Shown piece after piece: positions 44,340-54,750 of a stretch of 64,000 nt of DNA. Source of the DNA: Bufo bufo (Eukaryota; Chordata; Amphibia; Anura; Bufonidae); the NCBI RefSeq assembly GCF_905171765.1, contig NC_053390.1:591877793-591941792 (forward strand), read 5' to 3'. Below the pieces are notes generated by a model, which ran no database searches, was not told the origin of the DNA, and worked only from the letters and a program-made list of their open reading frames with translations. The first letter of the stretch is position 1. Every line of letters starts with the position of its first letter. A program made the translations under genes and the position numbers.

Positions 44340-45240
44340 ACCATACAGGCCTTAAAGCTGGGAACAACATGAGAAGTCCGCAGAGTGGACCTATGACATA
44401 GTGGTGAGGTGGAAGCAGCATGAGGAGACCACAGAGTGGCCCAATGACAGATTGTGGAGAGCAGCAGCTGCAAGATACCACAGAGTGGCAAGGTGACATA
44501 TTGTGGAGATGGCAGTAGCAGCAGCATCAGGATACCACAGAGTGGCAAGGTGACATAGTGTGGAGTTGGCAGCAGAAGCATAATCAGACCACAGAGTGGC
44601 AAGGTGACAGTGTGGAGATGGCAGCAGCAGCATCTGTCCACAGAGTGGAAAAGTGACATAATGTGGATATAACAGCAGCAGTAGCAGCAGGAGGATACCA
44701 CAAAGTGGCAAGGTGACATAATGTGGATATGACAGCAGCAGTAGCAGCAGGAAGATACCACAGAGTGACAAGGTGACATCATTTGGATCTGGCAGCAGCA
44801 ACAGCAGGAGGATACCACAGAGTGGCAAGGTGACATAATGTAGATATGGCAGCTACAGTAGCAGCAGGAGGATACAACAGAGTGGAAAGGTGACATAATG
44901 TGGATATGGCAGCAGTAGCAGCAGGAGGACACCACACAGTGGCAAGGTGACATAGTGTGGAGATGGCAGTAGCAGCAGCAGCATCAGGAGACAACAAAGT
45001 GGCAAGGTGACATAATGTGGATTTGGCAGCAACAGTAGCAGCAGGAGGATACCACAGAGTGTCAAGGTGACATAGTGTGGATATAGCAGCAGCATCAGGA
45101 GACCACAGAGTGGCAAGGTGACATAGTGTGGAGATGGCAGTAGCAGTAGCAGCATCAGGAGACGATAAAGTGAACCGGTAACAGAGTGGGGCGGTGGGTG
45201 GCAATACCAGTACCCTCTAATGAAGGTGGCTGAAAGAAGG
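44340..45240 (-). repeat. ~60-66-bp tandem repeat in hAT family 3 trailer, about 14 copies
   Basis: Plus-strand unit ccacagagtggcaaggtgac-ata(g/a)tgtggatatggcagcagcag. The CAG-rich tail varies in length between units. Unit length near a multiple of three and absence of stops give long but spurious minus-strand frames (up to 207 codons, Ser/Cys/His-rich). Confidence 0.9.
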
Positions 45241-45439
45241 AGCACTTGGCATCAGATGTGTGGCATCAGACGGGTGGCAGCAACAGAGTAGTAGCTGAGA
45301 CAGGTAGTTAGAAGAAACCGGTCTCTTTAATCAAAGTGTTGGCATGGGCCATGGATGATCTAGTCTGATGCATCAGGAATTGGTGGTAGGAAATCCTGGC
45401 TGATCCACGCCTAATTCATCTTGACAAAGGTCAGTCTCT

Positions 45440-46330
45440 CCACATTTTGGGTGGACAGGCGGGATCTCCTTGGGGTAACTATTGCCCCGCCGCACTAAAC
45501 ACCCGCTCTGATGCCACACTACTGGCCAGGCAGGACAGCTTTTCAAGGGCAAACTCGGCTAGTTGCGGCCACAAATCCAGTTTGGCTACCCAGTAGTCCA
45601 GCGGATCTTCAATGTGGGGTGGCAGGCTGCTGTCCAAGTATGCCACTACCTGCTGGTTCAGGTACTGCTCCAGGTCTACCTGCTGCTGCTGATGATGAGT
45701 AGATTATTCACTAAGTGGTTGAAGAAAGCTACTCATCAGCGACTGTAGACTCAGGCTGCTGCTGATGGAGCTGGTACTGCTCCTGCCACGTTACCACTCC
45801 ACAGCAGCCATGCAGTGGAACATGAGTGCAGAGAGCCCCCCCCCGGTCAAACCTGTGAGAGGATTGACGATGGCGCAGATAGGCAGCGGCCAACTGACTA
45901 CATAGGATTTCTCTGTAGTAGTTCAGTTTGTCCTCCCTCTTGGTGGGGGTAAAAAAGGCCCCCATTCTGGAACGGTAGCGAGGGTCCAACAAGGTTGAGA
46001 GCCACAAGTCATCCCTCTGCTGAATGGTGACAATTCGGCAGTCACTACGCATGCAAGTGAGCATGCATCGGGCCATTTGTGCAAGTGACCCGGAGGGACT
46101 CCCGCCTCCATCTCCACTGCATATTGCCACGGTGTGTCCGGGTCCTCTGTCTTGTCTTCCTCATCGCCCTGTAGCTCCTTTGCCTTCTCCTGCTCCTCCT
46201 GTTCTGTCAGCCGAGTAGAAAAACTACCCATTTCTATACACATTGCCTGTGCTCCAATGTCCCCCCCCGCCTCCTCCTCTTCCAGTTCAGTCCCCACAGG
46301 GTTGATGTGGCCGAGAGATATAGGCGCCAA
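45440..46330 (-). pseudogene. hAT transposase C-terminal part, broken
   Basis: On the minus strand: an acidic linker (ELEEEEAGG), then MARCMLTCMRSDCRIVTI, then the conserved LWLSTLLDPRYRSRMGAFFT-PTKREDKL block, and after a frame change the dimerisation domain DYWVAKLDLWPQLAEFALEK-LSCLASSVASERVFSAAG. These are hallmarks of BED-type hAT transposases. The upstream zinc finger and catalytic core are not in the window. Confidence 0.85.
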
Positions 46331-46499
46331 GTCTCCTGTAGAGATGGCCTTGCGTTCGCACGGCGGTCGTTTCGCGCTGAACTTTGCTCGTTCGCGATTC
46401 GCCGAACATGCGAACATATGGTGATATTCGCACTCACCATATTTTTTGCATAGCGCCGAACTTTGACCCATTAACACATCCATCAGGTGGGGCAGGACA

Positions 46500-46560
46500 G
46501 CCAATTGAGACATTTCAGCACATGGACACACCCCCAACCCTATAAAAGAACCTGATCTGG
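46500..46560 (+). promoter_or_regulatory. Candidate promoter of hAT family 2 (CCAAT and TATAAAA)
   Basis: ccaattgagac at 46,500-46,510 is followed 40 bp on by ccctataaaagaacctgatc (TATAAAAG at 46,541-46,548) and then by a tgtagggagaggttg leader. Copy a keeps the layout (ccaattgag at 29,111, taaataaacctgatctgg at 29,151). Position and conservation argue for a Pol II promoter of the element. Confidence 0.5.
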
Positions 46561-47391
46561 CAGTCATTTTACATTATGTGTTTTGCCAGTGTAGGGAGAG
46601 GTTGCATTTTGGAGCAGGAACTGTTAGGGACACCAAACGATAGCTAATAGGGTCACAAAAGTCCTTTTAAGGACTGGTATAGGTGTGCTATTGATAGGTG
46701 TGATATAGAGGGGTGTGATATACTTATAATATACTTTCTAACATAGAAATTATATGATAGTGTATTTGTATTGTGCAGCAGTTAATGTGCGGTTCTGCTG
46801 CGATACCGCAGCTAGGCAAAAATTGATCAGAGCACTGATGCAATTCAGGCTTTGAATACACTCCGAGGTAACGAGCAGGCAATGGGCCCCTATACAAAGG
46901 AAGGGGGGAGTATACTTATTTAAAATGTAGCTTTTAATAAATTATAGGATAAGCAGAGTAAAAAGGACTCACTAGACAAATAAAAAATACATACATGAAT
47001 AGGACCAAATGATACCAGGCTGGTACAAATGAAAAATTCTGCTCCGTCCGTGAGGACGCGAACAGTCTTACCAGACCCTTTGTAGATAGTGGGTACGGTT
47101 CCTTGATAACAGGAGGCAGGAAACCCTGGGAGTATGCCGGGCGGAGGACGGATGCTTCAGCTGTGCAGTCAGGTAGATCAGACAGTGTAGTCAGGTAGAT
47201 CAGACAATAGGAGGAGTCCTATATATCCCTATCAAGGTGAAAGGGGCTATTATGCTGCTACCTGTCTACACAGAGCACTCGCCTTGAAAAAGGCGACCCC
47301 GTCCGGTAGCCTGTCCCTATGGTGGACCTGTACCCTGGAACTACAGAAGATATTTTCAGTGATGAGTAGATGGTGATACTTCCAGTGGTCA

Positions 47392-47430
47392 CCCGACGTG
47401 GCACGTTTCTGTCCGTGACTTCTTCAGGGG
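47392..47430 (-). ncRNA. Hammerhead-ribozyme-like motif, left arm
   Basis: Mirror of 48,843-48,881. The minus strand reads ccc CTGAAGA, a gtc-acg-gac hairpin, GAA, then acgt-gcc-acgt and C, then ggg. Confidence 0.55.
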
Positions 47431-48842
47431 AACGACTGCAGGAGGTAACAGTATAGCCGTAGGTATTTAACCTTAGGCTAGTTTAACACTGAGGAAAAAG
47501 AACAGGCTATAACGGCCTGTGGTCTGCTAAACCCTGGTTGGGCTGCAGGTTCTGCTTGATCCAGGGTGGAAAGCAGAGTGGCACAGAAGGGGTAGTCCTG
47601 TGCAGGACGGTCTGGGGAATCTAATAATCCCAAAAACATGCAACCCCTATGGTTGGGGGTGACAGTATAGACCAGCCGCAGTTGTATGTCTCAGTAGTGA
47701 GCTTTAAATATCCGCGCTTCAATTCCGTCGCACCCGTCCTCCCAATGACGTCATCGACGCAGGACGCCACCCGGGAGCGCAGCCGTACGTCCAGTCACGT
47801 GACCCAGGCATCAGGGAAACACGAGGAGAGTCACAGTGAGCAGGGCAGAGGGCGGACGCAGCCAGTGACGTCACACGCCGGCAACACCACACAGGCAAGG
47901 CGGGATTGCGGCAGGAGGTGGGCGGAGATCAGTGATCACACAGCCAATGTTTAGATGGTCTGGTGACAGCGTCGGACGCAAAATGTATGCGTCACCTAGG
48001 TAACCAGGTAAATAGAAATAGAGCCTAGAAGCGGCTAATGGCATTTAGTGCAGGGTGGACGGGCGCAGGGCGGGATACAGATGATGCTAGAGATATAACT
48101 AGCTGGGCCACATGAAATCGATATATATATATGGGTGCACCCATATATATATATCGATTTCATGTGGCCCAGCTAGTTATATCTCTATCATCATCTGTAT
48201 CCCGCCCTGCGCCCGTCCCCTGCACTAAATGCTATTAGCCGCTTCTAGGCTCTATTTCTATTTACCTGGTTACCTAGGTGACGCATACATTTTGCATCCG
48301 ACGCTGTCCCCAGACCATCTAAACATTGGCTGTGTGATCACTGATCTCCGCCCACCTCCTGCCGCAATCCCGCCTTGCCTGTGTGGTGTTGCCGGCGTGT
48401 GACGTCACTGGCTGCGTCCGCCCTCTGCCCTGCTCACTGTGACTCTCCTCGGGTTTCCCTGATGCCTGGGTCACGTGACTGGACGTACGGCGGCGCTCCC
48501 GGGTGGCGTCCTGCGTCGATGACGTCATTGGGAGGGCGGGTGCGACGGAATTGAACCGCGGATATTTAAAACTCACTACTGAGACATACAACTGCGGCTG
48601 GTCTATACTGTCACCCCCAACCATAGGGGTTGCATGTTTTTGGGATTATTAGATTCCCCAGACCGTCCTGCACAGGACTACCCCTCCTGTGCCACTCTGC
48701 TTTCCACCCTGGATCAAGCAGAACCTGCAGCCCAACCAGGGTTTAGCAGACCACAGGCCGTTATAGCCTGTTCTTTTTCCTCAGTGTTAAACTAGCCTAA
48801 GGTTAAATACCTACGGCTATACTGTTACCTCCTGCAGTCGTT

Positions 48843-48881
48843 CCCCTGAAGAAGTCACGGACAGAAACGTGCCACGTCGGG
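48843..48881 (+). ncRNA. Hammerhead-ribozyme-like motif, right arm
   Basis: CTGAAGA (48,846-48,852, fits CUGANGA), stem II gtc/gac (48,854-48,856 with 48,860-48,862, preceded by an A-A mismatch), GAA (48,864-48,866), stem III acgt/acgt (48,867-48,870 with 48,874-48,877) and cleavage triplet GTC (48,876-48,878). Stem I ccc (48,843-48,845) pairs ggg (48,879-48,881). All core positions are filled. The short stems and one mismatch lower confidence in activity. Confidence 0.6.
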
Positions 48882-49429
48882 TGACCACTGGAAGTATCAC
48901 CATCTACTCATCACTGAAAATATCTTCTGTAGTTCCAGGGTACAGGTCCACCATAGGGACAGGCTACCGGACGGGGTCGCCTTTTTCAAGGCGAGTGCTC
49001 TGTGTAGACAGGTAGCAGCATAATAGCCCCTTTCACCTTGATAGGGATATATAGGACTCCTCCTATTGTCTGATCTACCTGACTACACTGTCTGATCTAC
49101 CTGACTGCACAGCTGAAGCATCCGTCCTCCGCCCGGCATACTCCCAGGGTTTCCTGCCTCCTGTTATCAAGGAACCGTACCCACTATCTACAAAGGGTCT
49201 GGTAAGACTGTTCGCGTCCTCACGGACGGAGCAGAATTTTTCATTTGTACCAGCCTGGTACCATTTGGTCCTATTCATGTATGTATGTTTTATTCGTCTA
49301 GTGAGTCCTTTTTACTCTGCTTATCCTATAATTTATTAAAAGCTACATTTTAAGTAAGGATACCGCAGCTAGATAGAGGGACAAACGCTATTAGAGTAAC
49401 TAATTGCAATGGGTGTGATATACCTGTTG

Positions 49430-49733
49430 CCTCAAAAAAAACTGCTTGAGGGCTGCGATATACCTTCTTCCACAAAATCCTGATTGAGGGGTGCTATATA
49501 CCTTTTTCCGCCAAATACTGATTGAGGGGTGCTATATACCAGTTTCCGACAAATACTGATTGAGGGGTGCCATATACCTTCTTCCACAAGATACTGATGG
49601 AGAGCTGCGATACACCTGCTTCCACAATATACCTGTTTCCGCCAAATACTGATTAAGGAGTGCCATATACCTTCTATCACAAAATCCTAAATGAGGGATG
49701 CTATATACCTGTTTCCGACAAATACTGATTGAG
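49430..49733 (+). repeat. 38-bp minisatellite of hAT family 2 leader, first block
   Basis: About eight units of the form ctgattgaggggtgctatat-acctgtttccgacaaata. Broken at 49,733 by the LTR insertion and continued at 60,924. Confidence 0.9.
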
Positions 49734-50279
49734 TGTCACTGCCTGTCCTGTGAGAGATCTGAGAAGATCGGATACACTTTCAGCACGTGAGTCTATCTGA
49801 CAGGTCTTTCTGTGTTTCCTTTCTGTTTGTTGTTGTCGGCTGGATCCCGCCTCTCCACAGGTTCTGCTCGTTAGCTGTTTAACCACCTCCGGACCGCTGT
49901 ACGCACAGACGCGTCCTGGAGGTGGTTGATTCATTCCGAGTGGACGCGCCGGCGCGTCCTCTCGCGATGGCCGAGATTTCCTGTGAACGCGCGCACACAG
50001 GCGCGCGCGCTCACAGGAACGGACGGTAAGAGAGTTGATCTCCAGCCTGCCAGCGGCGATCGTTCGCTGGCAGGCTGGAGATGTGTTTTTTTTAACCCCT
50101 AACAGGTATATTAGACGCTGTTTTGATAACAGCGTCTAATATACCTGCTACCTGGTCCTCTGGTGGTCCCCTTTGTTTGGATCGACCACCAGAGGACACA
50201 GGTAGCTCAGTAAAGTAGCACCAAGCGCCACTACACTACACTACACCCCCCCCCGTCACTTATTAACCCCTTATTAGCC

Positions 50280-52650
50280 CCTGATCACCCCTGATCACCC
50301 CATATAGACTCCCTGATCACCCCCCTGTCATTGATTACCCCGCTGTCATTGATCACCCCCCTGTCATTGATCACCCCCCTGTCATTGATCACCCCTCTGT
50401 AAAGCTCCATTCAGACATCCGCATGATTTTTACGGATCCACTGATAGATGGATCGGATCCGCAAAACGCATCCGGACGTCTGAATGAAGCCTTACAGGGG
50501 CGTGATCAATGACTGTGGTGATCACCCCATATAGACTCCCTGATCACCCCCCTGTCATTGATTACCCCCCTGTCATTGATTACCCCCCTGTAAAGCTCCA
50601 TTCAGACGTCCGCATGATTTTTACGGATCCACTGATAGATGGATCAGATCCGCAAAACGCATCCGGACGTCTGAATGAAGCCTTACAGGGGCATGATCAA
50701 TGACTGTGGTGATCACCCCATATAGACTCCCTGATCACCCCCCTGTAAAGCTCCATTCAGATGTCCGCATGATTTTTACGGATGCACTGATAGATGGATC
50801 GGATCCGCAAAACGCATCCGGACGTCTGAATGAAGCCTTACAGGGGCATGATCAATGACTGTGGTGATCACCCCATATAGACTCCCTGATCACCCCCTTG
50901 TCATTGATTACACCCCTGTCATTGATCACCCCCCTGTAAAGCTCCATTCAGATGTCCGCATGATTTTTACGGATGCACTGATAGATGGATCGGATCCGCA
51001 AAACGCATACGGACGTCTGAATGAAGCCTTACAGGGGCGTGATCAATGACTGTGGTTATCACCCCATATAGACTCCCTGATCACCCCCCTGTCATTGATT
51101 ACACCCCTGTCATTGATCAACCCCCTGTAAAGCTCCATTCAGATGTCCGCATGATTTTTACGGATGCACTGATAGATGGATCGGATCCGCAAAACGCATC
51201 CGGACGTCTGAATGAAGCCTTACAGGGGCGTGATCAATGACTGTGGTGATCACCCCATATAGACTCCCTGATCACCCCCCTGTCATTGATTACCCCCCTG
51301 TCATTGATTACCCCCCTGTAAAGCTCCATTCAGACGTCCGCATGATTTTTACGGATCCACTGATAGATAGATCGGATCCGCAAAACGCATCCGGACGTCT
51401 GAATGAAGCCTTACAGGGGCATGATCAATGACTGTGGTGATCACCCCATATAGACTCCCTGATCACCCTTCTGTCATTGATTACCCCCCTGTCATTGATT
51501 ACCCCCCTGTAAAGCTCCATTCAGATGTCCGCATGATTTTTACGGATGCACTGATAGATAGATCGGATCCGCAAAACGCATCCGGACGTCTGAATGAAGC
51601 CTTACAGGGGCGTGATCAATGACTGTGGTGATCACCCCATATAGACTCCCTGATCACCCCCCTGTCATTGATTACACCCCTGTCATTGATTACCCCCCTG
51701 TAAAGCTCCATTCAGATGTCCGCATGATTTTTACGGATGCACTGATAGATGGATCGGATCCGCAAAACGCATCCGGACGTCTGAATGAAGCCTTACAGGG
51801 GCGTGATCAATGACTGTAGTTATCACCCCATATAGACTCCCTGATCACCCCCCTGTCATTGATTACCCCCCTGTCATTGATTACCCCCCTGTAAAGCTCC
51901 ATTCAGATGTCCGCATGATTTTTACGGATGCACTGATAGATAGATCGGATCCGCAAAACGCATCCGGACGTCTGAATGAAGCCTTACAGGGGCGTGATCA
52001 ATGACTGTGGTGATCACCCCATATAGACTCCCTGATCACCCTTCTGTCATTGATTACCCCCCTGTCATTGATTACCCCCCTGTAAAGCTCCATTCAGACG
52101 TCCGCATGATTTTTACGGATCCACTGATAGATGGATCGGATCCGCAAAACGCATCCGGACGTCTGAATGAAGCCTTACAGGGGCATGATCAATGACTGTG
52201 GTGATCACCCCATATAGACTCCCTGATCACCCCCCTGTCATTGATTACACCCCTGTCATTGATTACCCCCCTGTAAAGCTCCATTCAGATGTCCGCATGA
52301 TTTTTACGGATGCACTGATAGATGGATCGGATCCGCAAAACGCATCCGGACGTCTGAATGAAGCCTTACAGGGGCGTGATCAATGACTGTGGTTATCACC
52401 CCATATAGACTCCCTGATCACCCCCCTGTCATTGATTACCCCCCTGTAAAGCTCCATTCAGATGTCCGCATGATTTTTACGGATCCACTGATAGATGGAT
52501 CGGATCCGCAAAACGCATCCGGACGTCTGAATGAAGCCTTACAGGGGCATGATCAATGACTGTGGTTATCACCCCATATAGACTCCCTGATCACCCCCCT
52601 GTCATTGATCACCCCCCTGTCATTGATCACCCCTCTGTAAGGCTCCATTC
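50280..52650 (+). repeat. 191-bp satellite array inside the TTAA element
   Basis: The landmark atgactgtgg falls at 50,509, 50,700, 50,855, 51,046, 51,237, 51,428, 51,619, 51,810, 52,001, 52,192, 52,383 and 52,556. Spacings are 191 except 155 and 173, i.e. shorter by 36 and 18. The unit contains a variable run of 18-bp subrepeats (cccctgtcattgattac) and a fold-back segment (ccattcagacgtccgcatga ... cggacgtctgaatg). Copies differ at few positions, so the array is recently homogenised. The 64-codon frames in each unit are artefacts. Confidence 0.95.
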
Positions 52651-54480
52651 AGACATTTTTTTGGCCCAAGTTAGCGGAATTATTTTTTTTTTTTCTTACA
52701 AAGTCTCATATTCCACTAACTTGTGTCAAAAAATAAAATCTCACATGAACTCACCATACCCCTCACGGAATCCAAATGCATAAAAATTTTTAGACATTTA
52801 TATTCCAGACTTCTTCTCACGCTTTAGGGCCCCTAGAATGCCAGGGCAGTATAAATACCCCACATGTGACCCCATTTCGGAAAGAAGGCACCCCCAGGTA
52901 TTCCGTGAGGGGCATATTGAGTCCATGAAAGATTGAAATTTTTGTCCCAAGTTAGCGGAACGGGAGACTTTGTGAGAAAAAAATTAAAAATATCAATTTC
53001 CGCTAACTTGTGCCAAAAAAAATAAATTTCTATGAACTCGCCATGCCCCTCATTGAATACCTTGGGGTGTCTTCTTTCCAAAATGGGGTCACATGTGGGG
53101 TATTTATACTGCCCTGGCATTCTAGGGGCCCCAAAGCGTGAGAAGAAGTCTGGTATCCAAATGTCTAAAAATGCCCTCCTAAAAGGAATTTGGGCACCTT
53201 TGCGCATCTAGGCTGCAAAAAAGTGTCACACATCTGGTATCGCCGTACTCAGGAGAAGTTGGGGAATGTGTTTTGGGGTGTCATTTTACATATACCCATG
53301 CTGGGTGAGAGAAATATCTTGGTCAAATGCCAACTTTGTATAAAAAAATGGGAAAAGTTGTCTTTTGTCAAGATATTTCTCTCACCCAGCAAGGGTATAT
53401 GTAAAATGACACCCCAAAACACATTCCCCAACTTCTCCTGAATACGGCGATACCACATGTGTGACACTTTTTTGCAGCCTAGGTGGGCAAAGGGGCCCAT
53501 ATTCCAAAGAGCACCTTTAGGATTTCACAGGTCATTTACCTACTTACCACACATTAGGGCCCCTGGAAAATGCCAGGGCAGTATAACTACCCCACAAGTG
53601 ACCCCATTTTGGAAAGAAGACACCCCAAGGTATTCCGTGAGGGGCATGGCGAGTTCCTAGAATTTTTTATTTTTTGTCACAAGTTAGTGGAAAATGCTGA
53701 TTTTTTTTATTTTATTTTTTTCATACAAAGTCTCATATTCCACTAACTTGTGACAAAAAATAAAAACTTCCATGAACTCACTATGCCCATCAGCGAATAC
53801 CTTGGGGTCTCTTCTTTCCAAAATGGGGTCACTTGTGGGGTAGTTATACTGCCCTGGCATTCTAGGGTCCCAAATGTGTGGTAAGGAGTTTGAAATCAAA
53901 TTCTGTAAAAAATGACCTGTGAAATCCGAAAGGTGCTCTTTGGAATATGGGCCCCTTTGCCCACCTAGGCTGCAAAAAAGTGTCACACATCTGGTATCTC
54001 CGTACTCAGGAGAAGTTGGGGAATGTGTTTTGGGGTGTCATTTTACATATACCCATGCTGGGTGAGAGAAATATTTTGGCAAAAGACAACTTTTCCCATT
54101 TTTTTATACAAAGTTGGCATTTGACCAAGATATTTATCATTTTCCGCTAACTTGTGACAAAAAATAAAAAGTTCTATGAACTCACTATGCCCATCAGCTA
54201 ATACCTTAGGGTGTGTACTTTCCGAAATGGGGTCATTTGTGGGGTGTTTGTACTGTCTGGCCATTGTAGAACCTCAGGAAACATGACAGGTGCTCAGAAA
54301 GTCAGAGCTGCTTCAAAAAGCGGAAATTCACATTTTTGTACCATAGTTTGTAAACGCTATAACTTTTACCCAAACCATTTTTTTTTTTTACCCAAACATT
54401 TTTTTTTTATCAAAGACATGTAGAACAATAAATTTAGAGCAAAATTTATATATGGATGTCGTTTTTTTTGCAAAATTTTA
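52650..54480. repeat. Inverted and direct modules of the TTAA element
   Basis: Modules with agttagcggaa, ttccactaacttgtg, ccagggcagtata and ccccatttcggaaagaag occur several times in both orientations. 53,190-53,345 and 53,346-53,500 are inverted copies (gaagttggggaatgtgtttt and its complement), and 53,947-54,100 is another copy. Matching opposite-strand frames are a consequence. Confidence 0.8.
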
Positions 54481-54750
54481 CAACTGAAAGTGAAAAATAT
54501 AATTTTTTTGCAAAAAAATCGTTAAATTTCGATTAATAACAAAAAAAGTAAAAATGTCAGCAGCAATGAAATACCACCAAATGAAAGCTCTATTAGTGAG
54601 AAGAAAAGGAGGTAAAATTCATTTGGGTGGTAAGTTGCATGACCGAGCAATAAACGGTGAAAGTAGTGTAGTGCAGAAGTGTAAAAAGTGGCCTGGTCAT
54701 TAAGGGTGTTTAAGCACTGGGGGCTGAGGTGGTTAAAAGGCTCTATTTAA

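Larger units (their letters stand above)
43625..46338 (-). mobile_element. hAT family 3 remnant, minus strand
   Basis: Contains a minus-strand hAT transposase remnant (45,440-46,330) followed, in gene direction, by a trailer tandem repeat (44,340-45,240) and a terminal-looking stretch near 43,625-43,700 (tagcggattttttaaaaatt). Its 5' part is cut off at 46,338 by insertion of hAT family 2 copy b, so it must continue beyond the end of that element, outside the window. Confidence 0.65.
46816..49358. mobile_element. Giant foldback insertion (~1.22-kb arms) with 14-bp target duplication
   Basis: gataccgcagctag is duplicated exactly (46,802-46,815 and 49,359-49,372); the related hAT copy at 30,274 has the site once. 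About 46,915-48,137 and 48,138-49,358 are inverted copies, centred on atgggtgcaccc (48,131-48,142) with almost no loop. The mirrored 101-codon frames differ at only a handful of residues, so arm identity is about 98 percent. The first ~100 bp (46,816-46,914) are unpaired. Each arm carries a hammerhead-like motif and a GC-rich segment with CCGCCC/GACGTCA boxes like the region upstream of the hammerhead in the Penelope-like element at 57,600-57,900. Most likely two inverted Penelope pLTR-like units. Confidence 0.8.
49883..54732. mobile_element. TTAA element carrying satellite DNA, 4.85 kb
   Basis: TTAA at 49,879-49,882 and 54,733-54,736. Termini ccacctccggacc and ggctgaggtgg (inverse ccacctcagcc). 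No transposase. From left: GC-rich hairpins (cgcgcgcacacaggcgcgcg; gctggcaggctggagat with its complement), a hairpin at 50,105-50,150 (ggtatattagacgctgtttt and its complement), the 191-bp satellite (50,280-52,650), inverted modules (52,650-54,200) and a T-rich tail. TTAA use points to piggyBac or Kolobok mobilisation. Confidence 0.75.

Noticed and set aside
44330..45245. Minus-strand frames up to 207 codons rich in Ser, Cys and His
   Set aside because: They come from the ~63-bp trailer tandem repeat; three frames are open at once, as expected for a low-complexity repeat.
47649..48624. Two mirrored 101-codon frames in the palindrome as a possible duplicated gene
   Set aside because: They are the two arms of the same palindrome. 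The sequence spans a GC-rich region with promoter-like boxes and shows no domain; the conservation between arms is at DNA level.
50509..52386. Chain of 64-codon frames, each stop overlapping the next start (ATGA), resembling a coupled polycistron
   Set aside because: The frames repeat with the 191-bp satellite, which is not a multiple of three, have no recognisable domain, and lie in a non-coding satellite of a vertebrate transposon. The ATGA overlap is a property of the repeat sequence.
53190..54150. Similar frames GxFAHLGCKKVSH... on both strands suggesting a gene family
   Set aside because: Inverted and direct modules of the TTAA element; both strands are open and there is no domain.
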